Below are positions 17,912 to 28,472 of a stretch of DNA of 48,813 bases, one piece after another (position 1 is the first letter of the stretch; each line of letters opens with the position of its first letter). The translations under genes and the position numbers were made by a program. Source of the DNA: Asticcacaulis sp. AC460 (GTDB lineage Bacteria; Pseudomonadota; Alphaproteobacteria; Caulobacterales; Caulobacteraceae); assembly GCF_000495795.1 (NCBI RefSeq), contig NZ_AWGD01000046.1, forward strand, positions 1 through 48,813. The letters run 5' to 3'. Under the pieces are notes generated by a model that did no database searches, was not told where the DNA came from, and saw only the letters and a list, made by a program, of their open reading frames with translations.

Positions 17912-19171
17912 ATGCAACGCCGTAACTTTCTCCTCTCCATGGCCGGCGGCACCGCGGCCCTGACAGCGGCCGGCGCTGCCACCGCGGCCAAGACGCCCAA
18001 AACCGCCGCCGTGAGCGACCGCGCCTATATGGCCGGCCTGCTGCAAAAAATGGCCGATCCGGTCCTGACCGCCATGGCGAAGGGCGAGCTGAAAAAGACC
18101 TTCCCGGTCGAGGTCGCCCCCAACTGGGACGGCCGCGACAAGAACGTCAGCTATATGGAAGCCTTCGGTCGCCTGATCGCCGGGGCGGCGCCGTGGCTGA
18201 GCCTGCCGCAAACCGCCACGCCCGAAGGCCAGGTCCGCAAACGCCTGACCGACGCCGCCGTCCAGGCCTATGTCCACTCGGTCGACCCGAACAGCCCGGA
18301 CTACCTGCTGTGGCGCGGCCACGGCCAGGCCCTCGTCGACTCGGCCTATTTCACCAACGCCCTGATGCGCGCCCCGAAACAATTGTGGGAGCCGCTGGAT
18401 GCGACCACGAAGGCGCGCATCGTCGAGGAGGTCAAGGGCCTGCGCCGGGTGTCGCCGCCCTATACCAACTGGCTGCTGTTCGCCGCCATGAACGAAGCCT
18501 TCCTGCTGATGATCGGCGAGGCCTGGGATCCCATGCGGGTCGACCTGGCCATCAAGAAGATGGAAGAATGGTACGCCGGCGACGGCTGGGTGGCCGATGG
18601 CGTCAAGTTCCACTTCGACTACTACAATTCCTACGTCATCTACCCGATGATGGTCGAGATCCTCGAAGTCTTGAAGACCTGCGACGCCAAGTTCAACAAC
18701 CTGAAGCCGGCCGACGAACTGCCGAAATGGCTGAAGCGGATGCAGCGTTACGGCGAACACCTGGAACGGTTCGTGTCGCCGACGGGCACCTATCCGCCGA
18801 TCGGCCGGTCGCTGACCTACCGCACGGCGGTGTTCCAGCCGCTCGGCCTGCTCGCCTGGCGCAAAGCGTTGCCCGAAAAGCTGCCGGAAGGTCAGGTCCG
18901 CGCGGCTGTGACGGCGGCGCATAAGGCCATCTTCACCGACCCGAGCAACTTTACGTCTGACGGTTACCTGACGATCGGGTTTGCCGGGCATCAGCCGACC
19001 CTGGGCGACTGGTATTCCAACAATGGCAGCATGTACATTACGTCGGAAGGCTTCGTGGCTTTGGGCCTTGCTGAGGACGACAGCTTCTGGACCTCACCGG
19101 CGCAGGACTGGACACAGAAGAAGGCCTTCTCGAACCAGACCTTCCCCAAGGACTACGCGGTGGATTACTAA
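17912..19171 (+). CDS. DUF2264-domain protein, putative exported glycosidase
   Basis: A 419-residue protein starting MQRRNFLLSMAGG, a Tat-like signal with twin arginines and an Ala-rich tail. The body matches DUF2264: YMEAFGRLIAGAAPWL, GQALVDSAYFTNALMRAP, then N-W-L-L-F-A-A-M-N-E-A-F, Y-A-G-D-G-W-V-A-D-G and HFDYYNSYVIYPMM, an alpha/alpha-barrel-like pattern. I recall that DUF2264 proteins are now linked to CAZy family GH154 (beta-glucuronidase), with moderate certainty, so a role in removing uronic acid side residues is plausible. The start at 17912 begins the Tat motif; an upstream in-frame GTG would bury it. It follows the GH105 gene across a repeat and is followed by a perfect palindrome. 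Confidence 0.85.
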   Translation: MQRRNFLLSMAGGTAALTAAGAATAAKTPKTAAVSDRAYMAGLLQKMADPVLTAMAKGELKKTFPVEVAPNWDGRDKNVSYMEAFGRLIAGAAPWLSLPQTATPEGQVRKRLTDAAVQAYVHSVDPNSPDYLLWRGHGQALVDSAYFTNALMRAPKQLWEPLDATTKARIVEEVKGLRRVSPPYTNWLLFAAMNEAFLLMIGEAWDPMRVDLAIKKMEEWYAGDGWVADGVKFHFDYYNSYVIYPMMVEILEVLKTCDAKFNNLKPADELPKWLKRMQRYGEHLERFVSPTGTYPPIGRSLTYRTAVFQPLGLLAWRKALPEKLPEGQVRAAVTAAHKAIFTDPSNFTSDGYLTIGFAGHQPTLGDWYSNNGSMYITSEGFVALGLAEDDSFWTSPAQDWTQKKAFSNQTFPKDYAVDY

Positions 19172-19174
19172 ATG

Positions 19175-19213
19175 GCCACGTCAAGACGCCCTGACAGGGC
19201 GTCTTGACGTGGC
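19175..19213. repeat. Perfect 39-bp palindrome between DUF2264 and asd
   Basis: Two 19-base arms (19175-19193 and 19195-19213) are exactly complementary around a single A at 19194. No T-run follows, so it is not a standard intrinsic terminator. The right arm contains TTGACG, which fits the -35 element of a promoter for the downstream leader and asd. It could end the DUF2264 transcript by stalling or processing, or be a binding site. Confidence 0.9.
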
Positions 19214-19232
19214 GGAACTCTCTGAGTAAAGC
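19204..19232 (+). promoter_or_regulatory. Candidate housekeeping promoter for the asd leader
   Basis: TTGACG at 19204-19209 is followed, 17 bases on, by TAAAGC (19227-19232). This agrees with the Caulobacter vegetative pattern as I recall it: TTGACGS, 10-14 bases, GCTANAWC; here the spacing by that measure is 14. Transcription would begin around 19239-19240, on or next to the leader peptide ATG, so the mRNA would be nearly leaderless. That fits the lack of a ribosome binding site. Confidence 0.6.
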
Positions 19233-19239
19233 ACCCGCG

Positions 19240-19314
19240 ATGACCTTTATTACGCGCACAACAACAACCACGAAAACCATGGCCTCGGGGCCGGGGGTAT
19301 TCGCGCGCGCGTAA
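19240..19314 (+). CDS. Threonine-rich leader peptide of the asd attenuator
   Basis: A 24-codon frame from ATG 19240 to TAA 19312. Eight of 24 residues are threonine, including five in a row (codons 7-11: ACA ACA ACA ACC ACG), with one Ile, two Met and a Lys nearby. This resembles the ThrL leader of enterobacteria in size and bias. A Thr-tRNA-starved ribosome would stall near 19258-19278. No Shine-Dalgarno is evident; a leaderless start is likely. The last third (CGGGGC at 19286-19291) is complementary to the 5' arm of the downstream terminator, so the position of the ribosome would decide whether the terminator forms. Asd lies on the path to Thr, Met and Lys, which fits. Conservation in relatives was not tested. 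Confidence 0.8.
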   Translation: MTFITRTTTTTKTMASGPGVFARA

Positions 19315-19342
19315 CAGTCTCGCTGAAACCATCTCCGTACAC

Positions 19343-19371
19343 GCCCCGTCCCTCCGGCCGGGGCTTTTTTT
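19343..19371 (+). terminator. Attenuator terminator upstream of asd
   Basis: GCCCCG (19343-19348) pairs with CGGGGC (19359-19364), followed by seven T residues. It lies 21 bases before the asd ATG and 28 bases after the leader stop. Its 5' arm can instead pair with CGGGGC at 19286-19291 inside the leader coding sequence, a candidate antiterminator. Confidence 0.85.
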
Positions 19372-19392
19372 ATGCCCGAAAGGACCTCCAAA

Positions 19393-20397
19393 ATGCACAA
19401 CAAGACCGTCGCTATTGTCGGCGCGACCGGCGCCGTCGGCCGCGAATTCATCGGCTGTATCGAACGCCGCGGCATTCCGCTCAAGCAACTGAAGCTGCTG
19501 GCCAGCCCGCGTTCGGCCGGCAAGACCTATCCGTTCCGTGGCGAAAACCTGGTCGTCGAAGAAACCACGGCAGCCGCCTTCGAAGGCGTCGATATCGCCC
19601 TGTTCTCGGCCGGCAGCGGCATCTCGAAAGAATTCGCCCCCATCGCCGTCAAGGCCGGCGCCGTCGTGGTCGACAATTCCTCGGCCTTCCGCGCCGATCC
19701 CGAAATTCCGCTGGTCGTGCCGGAAATCAACGCCGACCGCATCAAGGCCCACAAGGGCGTCATCGCCAATCCGAACTGCGCCGCCATCACCACCCTCGTG
19801 CCGCTGTGGCCGATCCATCAGGTCAACCCGGTCAAGCGCCTGATCATCTCGACCTACCAGGCGGCTTCCGGTGGCGGCGCCGCGCTGATGGAGGAACTGG
19901 AAGAATCGACCCGCGCCTATCTGGCCGGGCAGGACTACGCACCCCAGGTCGTTAAATATCCTTATGCCTTCAACCTGTTCAGCCACAACACGGCGATCGA
20001 CCCGGAGACCGGCTACAACGACGAAGAGTCCAAAGTCATCAAGGAAACCAAGAAGATTTTCGAAGACCAGGACATCGCCGTCAGCGCCACCTGCGTCCGC
20101 GTTCCTGTCCTTCGGGCGCACTCCGTGTCGATGACCTTCGAATGCGAACGTCCGATCTCACCGGAAGAGGTGCGCGAACTGCTGTCTAAAGCACCGGGCG
20201 TGCGCCTGGTCGACGACTGGGTGAACAACTATTTCCCGATGCCCAAGGACGCCAGCGGCCAGGACGATGTTCTGGTGGGCCGCATCCGCCGCGACCTGTC
20301 GGACCCGACGGGCAGGTCGATTTCGATGTTCGTCGCCGCCGACCAGCTTCTGAAAGGCGCCGCGCTCAACGCCGTCCAGATTGCGGAGTTGCTTTAG
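19393..20397 (+). CDS. asd: Aspartate-semialdehyde dehydrogenase
   Basis: Cytosolic NADPH enzyme that reduces aspartyl phosphate to aspartate semialdehyde, the branch point for lysine/diaminopimelate, threonine and methionine. The 334-residue length is normal. The N-terminal VAIVGATGAVG nucleotide-binding loop, the catalytic cysteine C129 in NPNCAAITT, and the substrate-binding V-P-V-L-R-A-H-S-V segment are all present. The ATG at 19393 follows AGGACC by several bases. The gene sits behind a threonine-rich leader and terminator, so transcription is probably attenuated by charged Thr-tRNA. It is a housekeeping gene inside a sugar-degradation neighbourhood. Confidence 0.97.
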   Translation: MHNKTVAIVGATGAVGREFIGCIERRGIPLKQLKLLASPRSAGKTYPFRGENLVVEETTAAAFEGVDIALFSAGSGISKEFAPIAVKAGAVVVDNSSAFRADPEIPLVVPEINADRIKAHKGVIANPNCAAITTLVPLWPIHQVNPVKRLIISTYQAASGGGAALMEELEESTRAYLAGQDYAPQVVKYPYAFNLFSHNTAIDPETGYNDEESKVIKETKKIFEDQDIAVSATCVRVPVLRAHSVSMTFECERPISPEEVRELLSKAPGVRLVDDWVNNYFPMPKDASGQDDVLVGRIRRDLSDPTGRSISMFVAADQLLKGAALNAVQIAELL

Positions 20398-20430
20398 AAC
20401 AGAAAAAGCGAGCATTATGAATGCCTTATA

Positions 20431-20490
20431 CCTCCCCGTTATACGGGGAGGTGGATCATTTGCTGGAAGCAAATGAGACGGTGGGGGATT
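20431..20490. repeat. Intergenic GC-rich palindromic repeat, copy 2
   Basis: A CCTCCCCG-TTATA-CGGGGAGG hairpin is followed by a second hairpin CATTTGCT-GGA-AGCAAATG and the tail ACGGTGGGGGATT. It shares the architecture of the elements at 17796 and 30024 but has a different second hairpin. It sits between asd and the IclR gene. Confidence 0.75.
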
Positions 20491-20645
20491 TGGCCCGCCG
20501 CGGTTTCCAAAACCCACATTCTCATGCTTACCGCGACCACAAATAGGCGCAGGACTTCACAACACCCGTTCGCTTCCCCTTGCTTTTTTTCGATAGCCGT
20601 ATCACTATGAGGAACGGTTATCCCCCGCGTATGAGAATCAGCAGT

Positions 20646-21452
20646 ATGAACAAGCCCGTCACAGAACCTCTCGAAACCGACGACGGTGAGAGCGGCAGCG
20701 CCAAGACCGCCGGCGCCCTGACCCTGGCCAAGGGGCTGGACGTTCTGTCGCGCGTTGCCAAGGGTGACAACACCCTGGGCAAGATGGCCAAGTCGCTGGG
20801 GCTGAACAAGACCACCGTTCACCGCCTGGCCACCACGCTGGTCGAATCCAACTTCCTGGCCTATTCGACCCAGGAAGGCTACGCGCTCGGGACCAAACTG
20901 CTGGAACTGGGCTTTGCCGCGCAACAGCAGATCACCCTGACCCGGGTCAGCCAGGACTATCTCGGCCGGCTGGCCGCCGATACCGGCGACACGGTCAATC
21001 TCGGCATTCTGGAACGCGACCAGGTCCACTATATCGCCAAGATCCCCGGCAACCGCCGCATCGAGGTCCGTTGCATCGTCGGCGAACGCCAGCCCCTGCG
21101 CCATACCGGTTTGGGCAAGGCCCTGCTGCTGGACGAACCCGAAGACCGCCTGCGCGAAGTCTACCTGCGCGAAGCCGCCCTCTTTCCGCGCTACAAGTAC
21201 GACATCAAACAGTGGCTCGATGTCATGAAGCACTATCGCGACGAACAATACGCCCTGGACCTCGACGAGAACGAGGACCACATCCGCTGCGTCGCCGCCC
21301 CGATTCGCGACATGAGCGGCAAGATCATCGCCGCCGTCTCGGTGTCCTCAGCCGCCCAGTACATGGATTCCGACCGGATTCAGCTCGTAAAGTCCTATGT
21401 TAAGGACACCACGGCCCAGATTAGCCGCCAATTCGGCTATACGGGCGCCTAA
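20646..21452 (+). CDS. IclR-family regulator, possibly KdgR-like
   Basis: A 268-residue DNA-binding protein. Residues ~20-80 are the IclR winged HTH (L-A-K-G-L-D-V-L, then GLNKTTVHRLATTLVESNFL); residues ~95-265 are the IclR effector domain with RHTGLGKALL and a late CVAAPIRD. KdgR, the ketodeoxygluconate-responsive repressor of pectin genes, belongs to this family, and the position between a kduI module and a TonB-dependent receptor makes such a role attractive but unproven. Start options are ATG 20631 and 20646; neither has a strong ribosome site, and 20646 gives the more usual N-terminus. A terminator follows. Confidence 0.92.
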   Translation: MNKPVTEPLETDDGESGSAKTAGALTLAKGLDVLSRVAKGDNTLGKMAKSLGLNKTTVHRLATTLVESNFLAYSTQEGYALGTKLLELGFAAQQQITLTRVSQDYLGRLAADTGDTVNLGILERDQVHYIAKIPGNRRIEVRCIVGERQPLRHTGLGKALLLDEPEDRLREVYLREAALFPRYKYDIKQWLDVMKHYRDEQYALDLDENEDHIRCVAAPIRDMSGKIIAAVSVSSAAQYMDSDRIQLVKSYVKDTTAQISRQFGYTGA

Positions 21453-21487
21453 AACCGCTAAAATCGTTCCGATAATCGCTACGCCGT

Positions 21488-21525
21488 GCCGAATGTTGCG
21501 CATATGCTACATTCGGCCTATTTTT
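21488..21525 (+). terminator. Intrinsic terminator after the IclR gene
   Basis: GCCGAATGT (21488-21496) pairs perfectly with ACATTCGGC (21509-21517), followed by CTATTTTT. It lies 35 bases after the stop codon. Confidence 0.82.
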
Positions 21526-21545
21526 GCGCGTAAAGCCTAAAAGTC

Positions 21546-21556
21546 ATACAATATAC
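21546..21556. promoter_or_regulatory. ATACAATATAC motif, candidate shared operator
   Basis: These eleven bases recur exactly at 45040-45050, inside GTATA-CAA-TATAC before the GH127 operon. Here the left arm reads TCATA, so the dyad is imperfect. It lies about 220 bases before the receptor start. It could bind the FCD-type GntR protein encoded at 40015-40761; this is inference from motif sharing only. Confidence 0.4.
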
Positions 21557-21558
21557 CG

Positions 21559-21586
21559 TTCCGATATCTGTACGATGATATCGGAA
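21559..21586. promoter_or_regulatory. Perfect 10-bp inverted repeat, candidate operator
   Basis: TTCCGATATC and GATATCGGAA flank the 8-base spacer TGTACGAT. The 18-base centre-to-centre spacing puts both arms on the same DNA face, as expected for a dimeric regulator such as the adjacent IclR protein. No T-run follows, so a terminator is unlikely. Confidence 0.55.
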
Positions 21587-21773
21587 TGCGCTATGGTCGT
21601 CCCAACAATAAGAACAGGGCGTACTCGTGAAACAGTTAACTACGGACTTAACGGTCTAACCAAAACCACCATTCGAAACATGAAACGCGCCACCAAGGCG
21701 TGTGGAAAACCGTGCGCCGCCCAGGCGTCCGGACAGATAAGTGCGCGGTCAAATCCGCCACGGGGAGAGAGCA

Positions 21774-24602
21774 ATGAAGAAACAGTTACTGATGACCACC
21801 ATCCTAGCCATGGGTCTCGGGGGCGCCGCCTCCGTATCAGCCCAGGATGCTCCGGCCGCGGCGCCTGCCGAGGACAACGTCGTGGTGGTGACCGGCTTCC
21901 GGTCGTCGCTGCAGAAATCGCTGAACCTGAAGAAGGAAGCCATCGTCGTCCGCGACTCGATCGTCGCCGAAGACATCGGCAAGTTCCCGGAAGCCAACGT
22001 AGCCGAGGCGCTGCAACGCATTCCGGGCGTCTATATGAGCCGTGATGGCGCCTCCAACGAAGGCCAGCGCATCTCGATCCGCGGCCTGGGTTCGGAGTTC
22101 AACGTCACCACCCTGAACGGCGCCCCCGTCCGCGCCACCTCGTCGACCAATGTCGGCGGTTCGTCGCGTGACTTCAACTACGACGTCTTCGCCTCGGAAC
22201 TGTTCGGCCGCGTCGACTTCTATAAGACGCCCCTGGCCGAACTCGAAGAAGGCGGCATCGGCGGCGTGGTCGACCTGCAGACCCCGCGTCCGTTCAATGG
22301 CGGCGGTCAGAAGGTCATCCGCTACAGCGCGACCGCCTCCTACAACACCGCCTCGCAAAGCCTGGATCCGAACGTCTTCGGCCTGGTCTCCAACACCTGG
22401 GGCGACTGGGGCCTGCTGCTGGGCGCGGCCCACTCCAAAAGCGTCAATATGAAGTCGGGCTTCGAAGCCACCGGCGGCTACAACAGCTCCTGGCTGGCCA
22501 GCCACGCCAACAGCCTGGGCACCGGTCCGTTCAGCTTCGCCCTGGACTGGGACGACCCGCGCGCCGCACCGATGCTGAGCAACCGCACGGCCATCGACAA
22601 TGCCTACTTGCCGCGCTTCTACCGCTATTACGGCGCCGAAAACACCCGGACCCGCGATGGGGTCGTCTCGTCGCTGCAGTTCAAGCGCGACCGCGTCGAT
22701 ATCAGCCTCGATATGCTGTATTCGCACCTGACCGACTCGCGCGACGAATTTACCTTCGGCCTGCCGATCCGCAATTCGCGCACCACCAATACGGCGGCCG
22801 CCCCGGGCACCAGCGGCCATAACGGCTTTGTGCCGATCAATGTCACGGTCGATCCCGACGGCAACCTGCTGGAAGGCACCTTCGGCAACACCTCGTATCT
22901 GGGCGAAAGCTACTACTACAATGCCGACACCGAATTCGGCTACGGCGCGCTGAACGGCCGTTACGAACTGAGCGACAGCCTGGTCCTGACCGGCCAGGTC
23001 TCGACCTCGAAAAGCGCCGCCTTCTACGACAACAAGCGTATCGTCTCCAACATCTTCGGCGTCACCACCACCATCGACTGGGGCGACGACCACGTCTATC
23101 CCGGCCTGACCGCAGCCGGCGTCGATTTCAAGAACCCGGCCATCTATGACGGTTTCTCGACCGCCATCGACTGGAACCGCGAAATCGACCGCGAACTGAC
23201 CGGCAAGCTGGTCGCCGACTGGGACTACAGCCTGGGCAGCTGGACCGGCCACCTGAAGGCCGGCTCGGTCTACGTCCAGACCACCAAGGAAAAGGTCAAG
23301 CGCAACGGCACCGCCATCGCCACCAGCCGCCTGAACGCCGTCGGCACCGCCGGCCTGCGTTCGGCCATGCAGGGCAGCGTGCCGCTCGACAACCTGGTCA
23401 TCGGCGACGACTACCCCAATGCCTGGGCGACCTTCTCGCGCGACTATGTCAACAACACGCTCAATCCCATCGGCGCCGCGATGGCCTCGCCGATCGATCT
23501 GTCGACCAGCTTCACCGCCGAAGAAGCCATCGGCTCGTTGTTCATCCAGTCGGACTTCACCGGCCAGGTCCTGAACCGCGAACTGCGCATCAATGCCGGC
23601 GTGCGCTATTCGCATACCGACACCACGATCGATAACTACAAGAAGACGGGCAGCGGCGGCACCTATCAGCCGAACCAGGAAAAGTCCTCCTATGAGAACA
23701 CCCTGCCGTCGGTCAGCTTCGCCTATGACGTCCGTGAAGACCTGATCTGGCGCGGGTCCTGGGGCAAGACCATCACCCGGGCCTCGCTGTCGCTGATCGC
23801 CGCCCAGACGGTGATCCCGAACATCTACAACACCTTCGCCACCTCGGGTAATCCGGACCTGAAGCCGCAGATCTCGACCAACTGGGATACCGGCCTGGAA
23901 TGGTACTTCGGCCGCGGCGGCCTGCTCAGCGCCGGCTACTTCAAGAAGAAGCTGATCGACACCACTGTCTCGCAAACGACCATGGTCGCCTTCTCAAGCT
24001 TAGGGTTGCCGGACACCTCGCTGGCCAACATCTTCTACGATGCCAATGGCCACGTCGATCCGAACCTGCAGATATCGCTGGCGACCTACTACAATGCCGG
24101 CACGATCGAGCTGGACGGCTTCGAACTGGCCTACCAGCAGAACTTCAGCTTCCTGCCGGCCCCCTGGGACGGCCTGGGCGCCCTGGCCAGCTACACCCAC
24201 GTCAATTCGTCGGGCTATGACTTCAAGACGACCGGCGGCAAGACGCTCAACGTCAACACCATCCCGAAATATTCGTACAGCCTGACCGGCTACTACGAAA
24301 AGGGTCCGCTGGGCGTGCGCCTGACCTATAATTACAAGGATCGCAACATCATCGAAACCTCGCCCAACGGTTCGGATCTGCAACGCTGGCACGCCGGCGC
24401 CGGCTATCTGGACGGCAATATCAGCTACAAGATCAACGGCAATCTCGAAGTCCGCATCGATGCGCTGAACCTGGCCGACACCCTGGGCTACGACTACTTC
24501 GAAGACGTCTCCGGCCGTTACGGCGACGGCAAGAAGACCCGTATGGACTATGCCAAGCACGATGGCCGGACGATCAAGTTCGGCATCCGCGGCAAGTTCT
24601 AA
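21774..24602 (+). CDS. TonB-dependent receptor, Xanthomonas/Caulobacter type
   Basis: An outer-membrane transporter of 942 residues. A signal peptide ends near residue 24 (VSAQD), followed by a TonB-box-like V-V-V-V-T-G-F-R. The plug domain shows FPEANVAEALQRIPGV and I-R-G-L-G-S-E-F-N, marks of the large Xanthomonas/Caulobacter receptor group linked to glycan uptake. The 22-stranded barrel ends in the terminal F of GIRGKF. There is no STN domain, so it is not expected to signal through a sigma factor. Start at ATG 21774 behind GGGGAGAG. The flanking IclR gene and enzyme genes suggest it imports galactose- or uronate-containing oligosaccharides. Terminator after the stop. Confidence 0.93.
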   Translation: MKKQLLMTTILAMGLGGAASVSAQDAPAAAPAEDNVVVVTGFRSSLQKSLNLKKEAIVVRDSIVAEDIGKFPEANVAEALQRIPGVYMSRDGASNEGQRISIRGLGSEFNVTTLNGAPVRATSSTNVGGSSRDFNYDVFASELFGRVDFYKTPLAELEEGGIGGVVDLQTPRPFNGGGQKVIRYSATASYNTASQSLDPNVFGLVSNTWGDWGLLLGAAHSKSVNMKSGFEATGGYNSSWLASHANSLGTGPFSFALDWDDPRAAPMLSNRTAIDNAYLPRFYRYYGAENTRTRDGVVSSLQFKRDRVDISLDMLYSHLTDSRDEFTFGLPIRNSRTTNTAAAPGTSGHNGFVPINVTVDPDGNLLEGTFGNTSYLGESYYYNADTEFGYGALNGRYELSDSLVLTGQVSTSKSAAFYDNKRIVSNIFGVTTTIDWGDDHVYPGLTAAGVDFKNPAIYDGFSTAIDWNREIDRELTGKLVADWDYSLGSWTGHLKAGSVYVQTTKEKVKRNGTAIATSRLNAVGTAGLRSAMQGSVPLDNLVIGDDYPNAWATFSRDYVNNTLNPIGAAMASPIDLSTSFTAEEAIGSLFIQSDFTGQVLNRELRINAGVRYSHTDTTIDNYKKTGSGGTYQPNQEKSSYENTLPSVSFAYDVREDLIWRGSWGKTITRASLSLIAAQTVIPNIYNTFATSGNPDLKPQISTNWDTGLEWYFGRGGLLSAGYFKKKLIDTTVSQTTMVAFSSLGLPDTSLANIFYDANGHVDPNLQISLATYYNAGTIELDGFELAYQQNFSFLPAPWDGLGALASYTHVNSSGYDFKTTGGKTLNVNTIPKYSYSLTGYYEKGPLGVRLTYNYKDRNIIETSPNGSDLQRWHAGAGYLDGNISYKINGNLEVRIDALNLADTLGYDYFEDVSGRYGDGKKTRMDYAKHDGRTIKFGIRGKF

Positions 24603-24613
24603 TCTTCCTGGAG

Positions 24614-24648
24614 CCTGCAAGGCGGAACCCGTGCCTTGCAGGTTTCTT
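24614..24648 (+). terminator. Intrinsic terminator after the first receptor gene
   Basis: CCTGCAAGGC (24614-24623) pairs perfectly with GCCTTGCAGG (24633-24642) around a 9-base loop, followed by TTTCTT. It begins 11 bases after the receptor stop codon. Confidence 0.85.
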
Positions 24649-24688
24649 CCTGGTGACTGTAAAGACTTCCTGAGCAGGCACCTGACTT

Positions 24689-24725
24689 ACCGGTGACACG
24701 CCCCGCGCCTGTCACCGGTCTTTTT
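24689..24725 (+). terminator. Second terminator, directly before the glcG-like gene
   Basis: ACCGGTGACA (24689-24698) pairs perfectly with TGTCACCGGT (24710-24719), followed by CTTTTT. It ends 16 bases before the next ATG, leaving no room for a promoter in between. It could be a back-up terminator, an attenuator, or a stabilising 3' structure with partial read-through. Confidence 0.82.
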
Positions 24726-24741
24726 GCGAAGGAAGCGACCC

Positions 24742-25152
24742 ATGTTCCTTGCCGATATTCCCCTCGACACTGCCATCGCGCTGGCGCGTACCGCCGTCAC
24801 CGTCTGCGCCGAACGTGGCAACCCGGTCAGCGCCGCCGTGGTCGATGCCGACGGGGTGCCGATCGTCATCATCCGTGGCGATGGCGTCACCAAACCGCCC
24901 GTGGCTGCCCCGCGAAAAGCCGCCACGGCGGTGAAATTCGGCCAACCCGGCTCGGAGATGGAGCCGCGCGAAACCACCGATCCGGTGTTCGGCGCCGAAA
25001 TCAAGGCCCATCCCGATCTCTACAACGCCCATGGCGGCTCGGTGCCGATCTATAGGGACGGCCGCATTATCGGCGGCCTGGCCGTGGCCGATACCGACCA
25101 TAAGGTCGCCGACACCTGTGCCCGCGAAGCCCTCAACTCGGTTTCTTATTGA
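24742..25152 (+). CDS. GlcG/HbpS-family (DUF336) protein
   Basis: A 136-residue protein with the GlcG/HbpS fold marks: A-A-V-V-D-A-D-G near the N-terminus, the R-K-A-A-T-A-V-K-F segment, then GGSVPIYRDGRIIGGLAVA. Family members include a haem-degrading sensor (HbpS) and many proteins of unknown role encoded beside catabolic genes. No signal peptide, so probably cytosolic. The ATG at 24742 follows GGAAG. It lies between a receptor and a GH2 gene. The direct biochemical role is unknown. Confidence 0.85.
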   Translation: MFLADIPLDTAIALARTAVTVCAERGNPVSAAVVDADGVPIVIIRGDGVTKPPVAAPRKAATAVKFGQPGSEMEPRETTDPVFGAEIKAHPDLYNAHGGSVPIYRDGRIIGGLAVADTDHKVADTCAREALNSVSY

Positions 25153-25275
25153 TTGCCTCGCCGCTCCACTCTTCGCGAAAAGCCAGGCAAGACATCTGAA
25201 CATATTTTCGCTGCGCGTCCCTACGAAAGACGGTATGTCACTCAGTCTTGGAATCAAAATTCTATAATCCAGTAA

Positions 25276-28401
<3,126 letters not shown>

Positions 28402-28472
28402 AGAGGGGCGGGCAGTGGTTTTTACGGCGGAAAAATCATGTCCCTTCGTTGCGAAATACAGGAGGTGTTCAC

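Larger units (their letters stand above)
21453..21773. other. 321-bp control region between IclR and receptor genes
   Basis: Non-coding stretch holding, in order, an intrinsic terminator for the IclR gene (21488-21525), an ATACAATATAC motif (21546-21556), a perfect 10-bp inverted repeat (21559-21586), and about 150 bases of leader with no convincing gene before GGGGAGAG, the ribosome site of the receptor gene. The receptor promoter probably lies within 21530-21610. Confidence 0.6.

Noticed and set aside
21837..23975. A 712-codon minus-strand frame opposite the first receptor
   Set aside because: The plus-strand receptor is certain; the antisense product has no recognisable domain and is rich in Ala, Gly and Arg as expected from frame mirroring. 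The same applies to the long frames at 15692-17479, 25906-27546, 34989-36644 and 45615-48161.
24649..24688. A second leader peptide between the tandem terminators before the glcG-like gene
   Set aside because: The only frame (GTG at 24653) has six codons without amino-acid bias, so attenuation by a peptide is not supported there.
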